This document shows positions 8,011-15,767 of a stretch of DNA of 34,848 nucleotides, one piece after another. The translations under genes were made by a program, and so were the position numbers. Location: the NCBI GenBank assembly GCA_003165415.1, contig PLUC01000095.1, positions 1 to 34,848 on the forward strand, written 5' to 3'. The notes under the pieces are model-generated. The model was given only the letters and a program-made list of their open reading frames with translations. It did no database searches and was not told where the DNA came from. This DNA comes from Holophagaceae bacterium. Lineage in GTDB: Bacteria; Acidobacteriota; Holophagae; Holophagales; Holophagaceae. Within the stretch, counting starts at the first letter, position 1. Every line of letters begins with the position of its first letter.

Positions 8011-9006
8011 ATGAAAGCGTTCCTGCTCGCCGCCACCCTTGTCTGCGCCGCCTTCGCCGCACCGCCGGAACCGGTCTACGGCCCGGAGCTGGAAGGCTTC
8101 GACTACCCCTTCCCGGTGAAGACCTTCCCGTTCAGTTCCCAGGGCAACGCGCTGCGCATGGCCTTCATGGACGTGGCCCCGGCGGCGTCCCGGACGCCCA
8201 ACGGCCGCACCGTGGTGCTGCTGCACGGCAAGAACTTCACCGCGGCCACCTGGGAGCCGACGATCCGCATCCTCGCCGGGGCCGGCTACCGGGTGGTGGC
8301 CCCCGACCAGATCGGGTTCGGCAAGTCCACCAAGCCCGCCCACTACCAGTACAGCTTCCGGCAGCTGGCCCGCAACACCCGGGACCTGCTGGCGTCCGCC
8401 GGGGTGGGCCGGATCACGCTGGTGGGGCACTCCACCGGCGGCATGCTGGCGGTGCGCTACGCCCTGATGTACCCGGACCAGGTGGAGCGGCTGGTGCTGG
8501 TCAACCCCATCGGCCTGGAGGACTGGCAGGCCGAGGGCGTCCCATACCTGACGGTGGACCAGTGGTACCAGCGGGAGCTGGGCACCACGGCCCAGGGGAT
8601 CCGGGCCTACGAGCAGGCCACCTACTACGCCGGCCAGTGGCGCCCGGAGTTCGAGGCGCCCGTGGCCATGCTGGCGGGCCTGAACCGGGGGCCCGGGCAC
8701 GAGCTGGTGGCCTGGAACTCGGCGCTCATCTACGACATGATCTGCACCCAGCCGGTGGTCTACGAGCTGGACCGGCTGGCCATGCCCACGCTGCTGCTCA
8801 TCGGCCAGCGCGACACCACCGCCATCGGCAAGGACGCCGCGCCGCCGGAGGTGGCGGCCAGGCTCGGCCACTACCCGGAGTTGGGCCAGCGGGCCGCCCG
8901 GCGCATCCCCAGGGCCACCCTGGTGGCCTTCCCGGACCTGGGCCACGCCCCCCAGATCCAGGATCCCGAAGCCTTCCACCGGGCGCTGCTGGAGGGCCTG
9001 AAGTAG
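8011..9006 (+). CDS. Exported alpha/beta-fold hydrolase
   Basis: 331 residues from MKAFLLAATL, with a Sec signal peptide (hydrophobic core, Ala-rich cleavage region near residue 17), so probably periplasmic. The fold is recognisable from the oxyanion strand VVLLHGKNF, the nucleophile elbow GHSTGG (Ser141), the acid in IGQRD (Asp268) and the base in DLGHAP (His312), a complete catalytic triad. PDQIGFGKS is typical of epoxide-hydrolase/haloalkane-dehalogenase-like relatives, but the substrate cannot be assigned. GGAAGG lies about five bases before the ATG at 8011; a GTG at 8005 would overlap that site. It ends 3 bp from the stop of the convergent glycosyltransferase. Confidence 0.9.
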   Translation: MKAFLLAATLVCAAFAAPPEPVYGPELEGFDYPFPVKTFPFSSQGNALRMAFMDVAPAASRTPNGRTVVLLHGKNFTAATWEPTIRILAGAGYRVVAPDQIGFGKSTKPAHYQYSFRQLARNTRDLLASAGVGRITLVGHSTGGMLAVRYALMYPDQVERLVLVNPIGLEDWQAEGVPYLTVDQWYQRELGTTAQGIRAYEQATYYAGQWRPEFEAPVAMLAGLNRGPGHELVAWNSALIYDMICTQPVVYELDRLAMPTLLLIGQRDTTAIGKDAAPPEVAARLGHYPELGQRAARRIPRATLVAFPDLGHAPQIQDPEAFHRALLEGLK

Positions 9007-9009
9007 CTC

Positions 9010-11313
9010 TCATCCGGCGGCGGCGCGGTCCAGGCACCAGCGCCGCCACATCTGCCGGAGCGCCCCCTCCAGGCCGCGGGCGAAGCGGTCCCCGTCCATG
9101 AGGGGCGAGGCCTCCATGCGCGCCCGCAGCCCGGCCCGGAGCCCGGCCAGGCGCGGGCGGTCCAGGGCCAGCTCCGCGGCGATGCGGACGAAGTCCCCGG
9201 TGCCGGCCGCCGCCAGGTCCCGCAGGCCCAGGTTGCACAGCTGGCTCCAGCCGGCCCGGCCCACCACGGTGCCGCCCAGGAGGGTCACCACCGGGACCCC
9301 CATCCAGGCGGCGTCCAGGCTGGTGGTGTGGCCGTTGTACGGGAAGGTGTCCAGCCCCAGGTCCACCCGCCGGTACAGGGCCAGGTACGAGGGCCGGGGC
9401 TGGGAGGGGGCGAACTCCACCCGCTCCGGCCCGATCCCGCCCGCCGCCAGGCCCTCCAGGGCCCGCTGCCGCTGGGCTCCGGGCTCGGCCAGCAGCAGCA
9501 GCCGGGAATCCGGCACCGCGGTCAGCACCCGGGCCCAGGCGGCCAGCGCGGCGGGGGTGACCTTGCAGAAGTTGTTCAGGGAACCGAAGGTGATGTGGCC
9601 GTTCGCCAGGGCCGGCAGGGGGCCGGGGAGGGGTTCGGCGGTGAGCGGGTCGTAGCACCAGAACGTGTCCGGAAGGCGGATGGAGGTCTCGGAATACCAG
9701 TCGTCATGTTCTCCCGGCGGGTCCAGGTAGGGGTCGGTCAGGCGGTAGTCCATGGCCGCGAGGCCGGTGGTGCCCGGATAGGCGAGCCAGGCCACCTGCA
9801 CCGGCGCGGGCCTGCGGGTGAACATCCCGGGCCGGCCGCCGGCCATGTGCATGGTGAGGTCCACCAGGATGTCGATGCGGTCCGCCCGCACCAGGTCCGC
9901 CACCTGCTCGTCGTCCTGGGCGGCGGTGTCGCGCCAGACATCGGCGTACCCGGCGATGCGGCGGGTGACTGCGTCGGGGCTGGGCACCCTGGCGTAGCAG
10001 AAGATCTCGAACCGGCTGTGGTCGTGGCGGGACAGCAGGGGGATGGTGAAGAAGGACTGGCAGTGGTCCCGGAAATCGGGTGAGACGTAGCCGACGCGCA
10101 GGCGGCGCTCGGGGTCGGGGTCGCTGCCGTGGGGGCGCCGGTCCCCCCCGGGTGAGGCATGGGCCCGGTCCCACGCCAGGTTCTCGCCGAGGATGTCCGC
10201 CGCGCTGCATCCCGGGAGGAAGTTCAGCGAATAGGCGAGGTTGCTGTGGGTTACGGGGTCGCCGGGGTTCAGCTTCAGGGCCCTGCGGAAGCTCTGGACG
10301 GCTTCGGCCACCAGGCCGGAGTCCTTGAGCAGGCTGCCCAGGTTGCCGTGGGTGATGGCGTAGCCCGGCCGCAGCTCGGCGGCGCGCCGGAGCAGGGCCA
10401 CCGCTTCGTCCAGGCGGCCCAGGGCCCGGGCGGCGGCGGCCGCGTGGTTGCAGGTGTCCGCGGAGCACGGGTCCATGCCCAGGGCCTCCCGGTGGACCGC
10501 CAGCGCCTCCTCCCACTGGCCCATGGCCTGGAGCGCCCGGCCCAGGTTGTTGCGCGCCGCGAGGTTGGCCGGAGCCAGGGCCAGGGCCCTGCGGCAGGCC
10601 CCGGCGGCCTCCTGGAACAGGCATTCCCTCAGGTTGGCGCTGCCCAGGTTGTACCAGCCAAGGGCGAAATCCGGCCAGCGGGCCACGGTCCCGCGCAGCT
10701 CGGCCAGGGCTGGGCCCACCTGCCGGTTCGCCAGCAGGGCGTTGCCCAGGTTGTTGTGGGCGAGGGGGAAGTCATCCTTCAGCTCCAGTGCGCGGCGGAA
10801 GGCCTGGATGGCTTCGGGCACCTGTCCCGAGTCCTGGAGGGCGATGCCCAGGTCGTTCTGGGCTTCGGCCTGGTCCGGCCGCAGGGCCGCCGCGCGGGCG
10901 ATGGCGGCCAGGGCTTCCGGGCGCCGGCCCAGGGCCCGGCAGGCTTCGCCCGCGCCCCGCCAGGCCTCGAGGCAGGCGGGGTTCAGCGCCGTGGCGCGGT
11001 GGAAGGCTTCGATGGCCTCCGGCAGCCGGCCCAGGGCCTGCAGCGTCTGGCCCAGACTGCAATGGGACCACCAGGCGGCGGGGTCCAGGGCCACGGCCCG
11101 TCCGAGCAGTTCCAGGGCCTTCTCCAGCCGGCCCCGTCCCACCTGCAGGGCCAGACTCCCCAGCAGGTGCAAAGCCGTCCCGTGGTCCGGCTGCCGGGCC
11201 AGCACCAGCCGGTAGCCCTCCTCGGCATCCGCCAAACGGCCGGCCAGATGGCTCTCCGCGGCCGCCTTCAGGAGCTGCTCCAGCGTCAGGTCAGGCTCGG
11301 GGGAGGAAGCCAT
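9010..11313 (-). CDS. TPR protein with SPINDLY/O-GlcNAc-transferase-type catalytic domain
   Basis: 767 residues. An N-terminal superhelix of about ten tetratricopeptide repeats (residues ~10-385, repeated LG-AL--G-EA and A-NNLG patterns) is joined to a GT41 domain from about residue 402. That half contains RLRVGYVSPDFRDH, VQVAWLAYPGTTG, FGSLNNFCKVTP (Lys near 582, matching the UDP-binding Lys of human OGT) and LDTFPYNGHTTSLDAAWMGVPVVT around 660. Known relatives put GlcNAc or fucose on Ser/Thr of cytoplasmic proteins; bacterial members also modify adhesins or flagellins, so the donor and target here are open. The start at 11313 has GGAG five bases upstream. There is no signal peptide. It stands alone, convergent with the hydrolase. 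Confidence 0.93.
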   Translation of the reverse strand: MASSPEPDLTLEQLLKAAAESHLAGRLADAEEGYRLVLARQPDHGTALHLLGSLALQVGRGRLEKALELLGRAVALDPAAWWSHCSLGQTLQALGRLPEAIEAFHRATALNPACLEAWRGAGEACRALGRRPEALAAIARAAALRPDQAEAQNDLGIALQDSGQVPEAIQAFRRALELKDDFPLAHNNLGNALLANRQVGPALAELRGTVARWPDFALGWYNLGSANLRECLFQEAAGACRRALALAPANLAARNNLGRALQAMGQWEEALAVHREALGMDPCSADTCNHAAAAARALGRLDEAVALLRRAAELRPGYAITHGNLGSLLKDSGLVAEAVQSFRRALKLNPGDPVTHSNLAYSLNFLPGCSAADILGENLAWDRAHASPGGDRRPHGSDPDPERRLRVGYVSPDFRDHCQSFFTIPLLSRHDHSRFEIFCYARVPSPDAVTRRIAGYADVWRDTAAQDDEQVADLVRADRIDILVDLTMHMAGGRPGMFTRRPAPVQVAWLAYPGTTGLAAMDYRLTDPYLDPPGEHDDWYSETSIRLPDTFWCYDPLTAEPLPGPLPALANGHITFGSLNNFCKVTPAALAAWARVLTAVPDSRLLLLAEPGAQRQRALEGLAAGGIGPERVEFAPSQPRPSYLALYRRVDLGLDTFPYNGHTTSLDAAWMGVPVVTLLGGTVVGRAGWSQLCNLGLRDLAAAGTGDFVRIAAELALDRPRLAGLRAGLRARMEASPLMDGDRFARGLEGALRQMWRRWCLDRAAAG

Positions 11314-11370
11314 GAATGCTCCGTGAGGTTCCCTGTATTGTGCCGCCAACGGGCCGCATGGGACCGTGGA

Positions 11371-11376
11371 TATACT
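11371..11376 (+). promoter_or_regulatory. -10 box candidate for hemerythrin-HAD gene
   Basis: TATACT, 28 bp before the ATG of the hemerythrin fusion and in the 91-bp divergent gap with the glycosyltransferase. No convincing -35 is visible. Confidence 0.35.
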
Positions 11377-11404
11377 CAAACCGGGAAGCCAGCGGAGCGG
11401 ACTC

Positions 11405-12418
11405 ATGGCCCAAGTGCCTTGGCAGGAAGAATACAGCATCAACTACAAGGACATCGACCAGCAGCACAAGGCGCTGCTGGCCGTCGTAAACGAGCTGATG
11501 GATCTCATCGGGCAGAGGGCGGAGCCGGAGCGGGTGACCGCCATCTTCAGGGCGCTGTGCCGTTACGCCACCTTCCATTTCAACACTGAGGAACGCTACC
11601 TCCAGGCCAGCGGCTACGATGGCCTTTCCCGGCAACGCTCCGAGCACACCTGGTTCATCGAAAAGCTGCTGGAGCTGGACCGGACCTACGACGTGTCGGA
11701 TCCGATCCTGTTGGGGGAAACCCTGTCGTTCCTGGAGAAGTGGTTCGTCGGCCACATCATGACCCAGGACCAGGCCTATGCCGGCTGGGTGAAATCCTTC
11801 CGTCACCGCGCCGAGATCCGGGCCATCATCTTCGATTTCGGCAAGGTCATCGCCGATTACGATCACGGGCTGTTCGTGGAGCGCCTGGCCGCCGTCTGCG
11901 CCATGTCCGCGGACGAGTTGGCCGGCCGCTTCCGGGAAGAGGGGTCGCTGTTCAACGATTTCGAAGTGGGCGCCATCTCCCCGGCCCAGTTCCTTGGGGA
12001 AATGTCCCGCGTCTGCGGCCATGCCTTGAGCGAGGCCGTGCTCTTTCCGATCTTCACTGACATCTTCACGCCCATCCCGTCCACCTGCGAGCTGATCCGG
12101 AAGCTGAAGGGCCGCTACCGGCTGGGGCTCATCTCCAACACCAACCCGTGGCACTACCAGCACGGCATCCAGGACTCGGAGGCCTTCCCGCTGTTCGACA
12201 CCGTGACCCTGTCCTTCCAGGCGAAAGCCCTCAAGCCCAGCCCGCGCATCTTCGAGGACGCGCTGGAAAAGCTGGATCTGGTTTCCGAGGAATGCGTGTT
12301 CATCGACGACATCCCGGCCTTCGTGGAGGCCGCCAACGGCCTCCGGTTCCACGGCATCCAGTACCGCGGACCCAAGGAGCTGCTGGAGGACCTGGAAGCA
12401 ATGAATATATTATTCTAG
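11405..12418 (+). CDS. Bacteriohemerythrin-HAD phosphatase fusion protein
   Basis: One uninterrupted 337-residue frame with two domains. Residues 1-~130 are a hemerythrin fold: DIDQQHK (His21), HFNTEE (His58, Glu62), SEH (His81) and HIMTQD (His117, Asp122). The position that should be the fourth His, four residues before His81, is Gln77. Residues ~138-337 are a HAD-IA phosphatase: motif I FDFGKV (Asp144), motif II SNTN (Ser244), motif III KP (Lys277) and motif IV FIDD (Asp301/Asp302). This motif set resembles YihX, a glucose-1-phosphate phosphatase. Glycogen phosphorylase lies two genes downstream on the same strand. GGAG lies about eight bases before the ATG. O2- or redox-gated phosphatase activity is my inference; HAD substrate prediction is weak. 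Confidence 0.9.
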   Translation: MAQVPWQEEYSINYKDIDQQHKALLAVVNELMDLIGQRAEPERVTAIFRALCRYATFHFNTEERYLQASGYDGLSRQRSEHTWFIEKLLELDRTYDVSDPILLGETLSFLEKWFVGHIMTQDQAYAGWVKSFRHRAEIRAIIFDFGKVIADYDHGLFVERLAAVCAMSADELAGRFREEGSLFNDFEVGAISPAQFLGEMSRVCGHALSEAVLFPIFTDIFTPIPSTCELIRKLKGRYRLGLISNTNPWHYQHGIQDSEAFPLFDTVTLSFQAKALKPSPRIFEDALEKLDLVSEECVFIDDIPAFVEAANGLRFHGIQYRGPKELLEDLEAMNILF

Positions 12419-12488
12419 GTGCCGCGCCTCTCCTGGCGGCGGTAAACCTTGGCGTTTCCATGGGGTCTCTAGCCTGAGGAGGTGGCAC

Positions 12489-13217
12489 ATGAAAGCTCGA
12501 GAGTCTTCCTCCCGTTCCTCGAAGCGCCTGGTCCTGCTGGCGTTCCTGGTGTGCGCCCAGGCCTTCGGCGGCATGCCCGAGGGCCGGTTCAATCCGGGCT
12601 TCCGCGGCGGCTACCGCGGCGGCTACGGCTTCCGCGGCGGCTACGGCTACCGCGGCGGCTATTACGGCCGGCCCGGCTGGTACCGGGGCGGCTTCGGCTG
12701 GGGACCCGGCTGGTTCCTGCCGGTGCTGCCCCTGGGCTGCGTGACCATCGGCTTCGGCGGGGCGGCCTGGTACTACGGCGGAGGCTATTGGTACCAGCCC
12801 TATGGCGGCGGCTACATGATGGCGCTCCCGCCGGTGGGGATCGCGGTTGCGGTCCTCCCGTCCGGCTGTTCCACCCTCGTCCTGGGAGGCGTGACCTACT
12901 ACTGCGCCAACGACGTGTACTACACCGCCGTGCCCGGAGGCACCGGTTACGTGGTCGCCGCGCCCCCGCCCGGGCAGCCGCGGGCCGGAAGCCTCGACGC
13001 GGTCGCCCTGGATGCCCTGGTGATCATTCCCAGGAACGGCCAGAGCGACGATAAGATCATGTCCGACCGCCGGGACGCGCAGCGGTTCGCCATGGACCAG
13101 TCCAGCTATGACCCCGCCGACAGCGACCCGGCCGATCCCGGCACGCCCAGGGCGCGGCAGGCCTATCTCCGGGCCATGAAGACCTACCTGGAGGGGAAGG
13201 GCTACACCGTGAAATAG
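12489..13217 (+). CDS. Secreted glycine-rich protein with RGGY repeats
   Basis: 242 residues. The N-terminus (basic, then LVLLAFLVCAQA) is a signal peptide with cleavage probably near residue 25. Next come four RGGY units in a Gly/Tyr/Phe/Trp-rich stretch (about 35-80), then two aromatic Gly-rich hydrophobic segments containing VTYYCANDVYY. The C-terminal region includes PRNGQSDDKIMSDRRDAQR and ends with YLRAMKTYLEGKGYTVK, a pattern I associate with uncharacterised exported DUF families whose C-terminus reads like R-GQS-------D---C--WA--Q. The function is unknown; a surface or periplasmic location is likely. A strong ribosome site, GAGGAGGTGG, precedes ATG 12489. It lies between the hemerythrin-HAD fusion and glgP. 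Confidence 0.8.
   Translation: MKARESSSRSSKRLVLLAFLVCAQAFGGMPEGRFNPGFRGGYRGGYGFRGGYGYRGGYYGRPGWYRGGFGWGPGWFLPVLPLGCVTIGFGGAAWYYGGGYWYQPYGGGYMMALPPVGIAVAVLPSGCSTLVLGGVTYYCANDVYYTAVPGGTGYVVAAPPPGQPRAGSLDAVALDALVIIPRNGQSDDKIMSDRRDAQRFAMDQSSYDPADSDPADPGTPRARQAYLRAMKTYLEGKGYTVK
12597..12665 (+). repeat. In-frame tandem repeat encoding RGGY units
   Basis: Imperfect 12-18 bp units built around CGCGGCGGCTAC, repeated four times and coding for the RGGY motifs of the glycine-rich protein. Near-identical codons in all copies suggest recent slippage expansion. Confidence 0.7.
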
Positions 13218-13238
13218 CCGGCCCGTGCGCCGATTAGG

Positions 13239-13268
13239 TTGGGCAAAGTCCGCGCGAAGGGATATGCT
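13239..13268 (+). promoter_or_regulatory. Promoter candidate for glgP
   Basis: TTGGGC (13239-13244), 18-bp spacer, TATGCT (13263-13268), 36 bp before the glgP ATG, in the 87-bp gap after the glycine-rich protein gene. It would allow glgP to be transcribed separately. Confidence 0.4.
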
Positions 13269-13304
13269 TGCGCAATCTCATACGGATACAGGACATAACC
13301 CACA

Positions 13305-15767
13305 ATGGCGATCGGCATCCGGAACATCCCCCAACCCGCCCCCGGCCGGCTCGATGTCCCGGGGATCATCGACGGCTTCGCCCACCGGATGATGTACTCG
13401 GTGGCCCAGGACCAGTTCACGGCCCGGACCTTCGACGTGTACCAGGCCCTGGCCAGGACCGTGCGCGACCGGCTGATGGAGCGCTGGTTCAAGACCCAGA
13501 ACACCTACTACCAGCGCGACGCGAAACGGGTCTACTACCTGTCCCTGGAGTTCCTGATGGGGCGGTCGCTGCGCAACAACATCCTCAACCTGGACGCGGA
13601 GGACGCCTACGGCCGGGCCATGGAGGAGGTGGGCTTCCGCATGGAGGACATCGCCGAGCAGGAATGGGACGCGGGCCTGGGCAACGGCGGTCTCGGGCGC
13701 CTCGCCGCCTGCATCCTGGACGCCGCGGCCACCCTGGAACTGCCCTTCTTCGGATACGGCATCCGCTACGAGTACGGGATCTTCCAGCAGAAGATCATCG
13801 ACGGCGCCCAGGTGGAGTTCCCCGACAACTGGCTGCGCTACGGCAATCCCTGGGAGATCCGGCGCTCCGACGTCATCTACCCCGTGCGCTTCCACGGCCG
13901 CACCCAGGCCGGCCTGGACGCCCAGGGCGACTACCGGGTCGACTGGGTGGACACCCAGGATGTCTGGGCCATGGCCTTCGACACCCCCATCGCCGGGTTC
14001 CGCAACAACACGGTGAACACCCTGAGGCTCTGGTCCGGGCGCTCCAGCCGCGAGTTCGACCTGGGCCGCTTCAACGCCGGCGAGTACGTCAAGGCGGTCC
14101 AGGACAAGACCCTGTCCGAGAACATCTCCAAGGTCCTCTATCCCGCCGATGACCAGAGCGCCGGCAAGGAGCTGCGGCTCAAGCAGCAGTTCTTCTTCGT
14201 TTCGGCGACGCTCCAGGACGTGGTCCGGCGCTTCAAGAAGCGGCCCCGGTGGCGGTGGGAGGAGTTCCCGGACAAGGTGGCGGTCCAGCTCAACGACACC
14301 CATCCCTCCCTGGCCATCCCGGAGCTGATGCGGGTCCTCATCGACCAGGAAGGCCTGGGCTGGGACCTGGCCTGGGAGCTGACCCAGAACGTGTGCGCCT
14401 ACACCAACCACACGATCCTCCCCGAGGCCCTGGAGGTCTGGTCCACGGAGCTCCTTCGCCAGGTCCTGCCGCGGCACCTGGAGCTCATCGAGGAGATCGA
14501 CCGCCGCTTCCGGGTGGTGGTGCGCGGCCAGTATCCCTTCAACGACGCCAAGCTGGACCGCCTGGCCATCGTCGACCACGGGCACAGCGTGCGCATGGCC
14601 AACCTCGCCATCGTCGGCAGCCACTCCGTCAACGGCGTGGCCCGGCTGCACACGGACATCCTGAAGGCCTCCACGTTCTCGGAGATGAACGAGCTGTTCC
14701 CGGGCCGCATCAACAACAAGACCAACGGCATCACCCCCCGCCGCTGGCTGCTGCGCTGCAATCCGGGCCTGTCCGCGCTCATCACCGAGGCCATCGGCGA
14801 CGGCTGGACGAAGGATCTCGACCAGCTGCGCGGGCTCGCCGCATTCGCCGGCGACGCCGCCTTCCAGGACCGGTGGACCCGGGTCAAGCGCGCCAACAAG
14901 GAGGCCTTCGCGGCGGCGATCCAGGCAGCCCAGGGCGCGGTCATCGACCCGTCCTTCCTGTTCGACGTGCAGGTAAAGCGCATCCACGAGTACAAGCGGC
15001 AGCTCCTGAACCTGATGCACGTGGCGGCCCTCTGGAACCGGCTGCGCGACGGCGGCGACGCCGGGGTCCCGCGGGCGGTCATGCTCGGCGGGAAGGCCGC
15101 GCCCGCCTACTGGGTGGCCAAGACCATCATCCAGCTCGCCGTGGCCCTGGGGGCCGCCATCAACGCCGACCCCATGTGCCGGGGCCGCCTGAGCGTGTCC
15201 TACCTGGAGAACTACCGGGTCACCCTGGCCGAGCAGGTGTTCCCCGCGTGCGAGCTGTCCGAGCAGATCTCCACCGCGGGCACTGAAGCCTCCGGCACCG
15301 GCAACATGAAGGCCGCCCTCAACGGCGCCCTCACCATCGGCACCCTGGACGGCGCCAACGTCGAGATCAAGGACGAGGTGGGCGAGGCCAACATCTTCAT
15401 CTTCGGCCACACCGCCGAGGGGATCGTGGCCCTGCGGGACCGGGGCTACCAGCCCCGGGCCTGGGCCGGCGCCGACCCGGAACTGGCGCGGGCCATCGAG
15501 ACCATCGCCCGCCTCGAAGGCGGACGGTTCGCCTCCGTCGCCGGCATCCTGCTGGACTCGGACCACTACTTCCACTGCGCCGACTTCGCCGCCTATGTGC
15601 AGACCCAGGCCCGTGCCTCCGCAGCCTACGCCAGGACCCGGGACTGGGCGCGCATGTCCATCCTCAACGTCGCCGGCATGGGCCGCTTCTCCATCGACCG
15701 CACCGTGCGGGACTACGCCGCGGAGATCTGGAACGCCGCGGCCGTGGCGGTGCCGCCGGTGCGCTAG
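13305..15767 (+). CDS. glgP: Glycogen/starch (maltodextrin) phosphorylase
   Basis: PLP-dependent GT35 enzyme that splits alpha-1,4-glucan with phosphate, releasing glucose-1-phosphate. 820 residues, the normal length of the classical family. Conserved blocks include YYLSLEFLMGRSL and GLGNGGLGRLAACILD near the N-terminus, VQLNDTHPSLAIPELMR, NGITPRRWL, VQVKRIHEYKRQLLN and the PLP site EASGTGNMKAALNGALT with Lys669. No regulatory extension is visible. The ribosome site is weak (AGGA about ten bases before the ATG). The stop abuts the stop of the convergent aldo/keto reductase with no base between. No other glycogen gene is visible in the window, but a HAD protein with glucose-1-phosphatase-like motifs lies upstream. 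Confidence 0.97.
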   Translation: MAIGIRNIPQPAPGRLDVPGIIDGFAHRMMYSVAQDQFTARTFDVYQALARTVRDRLMERWFKTQNTYYQRDAKRVYYLSLEFLMGRSLRNNILNLDAEDAYGRAMEEVGFRMEDIAEQEWDAGLGNGGLGRLAACILDAAATLELPFFGYGIRYEYGIFQQKIIDGAQVEFPDNWLRYGNPWEIRRSDVIYPVRFHGRTQAGLDAQGDYRVDWVDTQDVWAMAFDTPIAGFRNNTVNTLRLWSGRSSREFDLGRFNAGEYVKAVQDKTLSENISKVLYPADDQSAGKELRLKQQFFFVSATLQDVVRRFKKRPRWRWEEFPDKVAVQLNDTHPSLAIPELMRVLIDQEGLGWDLAWELTQNVCAYTNHTILPEALEVWSTELLRQVLPRHLELIEEIDRRFRVVVRGQYPFNDAKLDRLAIVDHGHSVRMANLAIVGSHSVNGVARLHTDILKASTFSEMNELFPGRINNKTNGITPRRWLLRCNPGLSALITEAIGDGWTKDLDQLRGLAAFAGDAAFQDRWTRVKRANKEAFAAAIQAAQGAVIDPSFLFDVQVKRIHEYKRQLLNLMHVAALWNRLRDGGDAGVPRAVMLGGKAAPAYWVAKTIIQLAVALGAAINADPMCRGRLSVSYLENYRVTLAEQVFPACELSEQISTAGTEASGTGNMKAALNGALTIGTLDGANVEIKDEVGEANIFIFGHTAEGIVALRDRGYQPRAWAGADPELARAIETIARLEGGRFASVAGILLDSDHYFHCADFAAYVQTQARASAAYARTRDWARMSILNVAGMGRFSIDRTVRDYAAEIWNAAAVAVPPVR

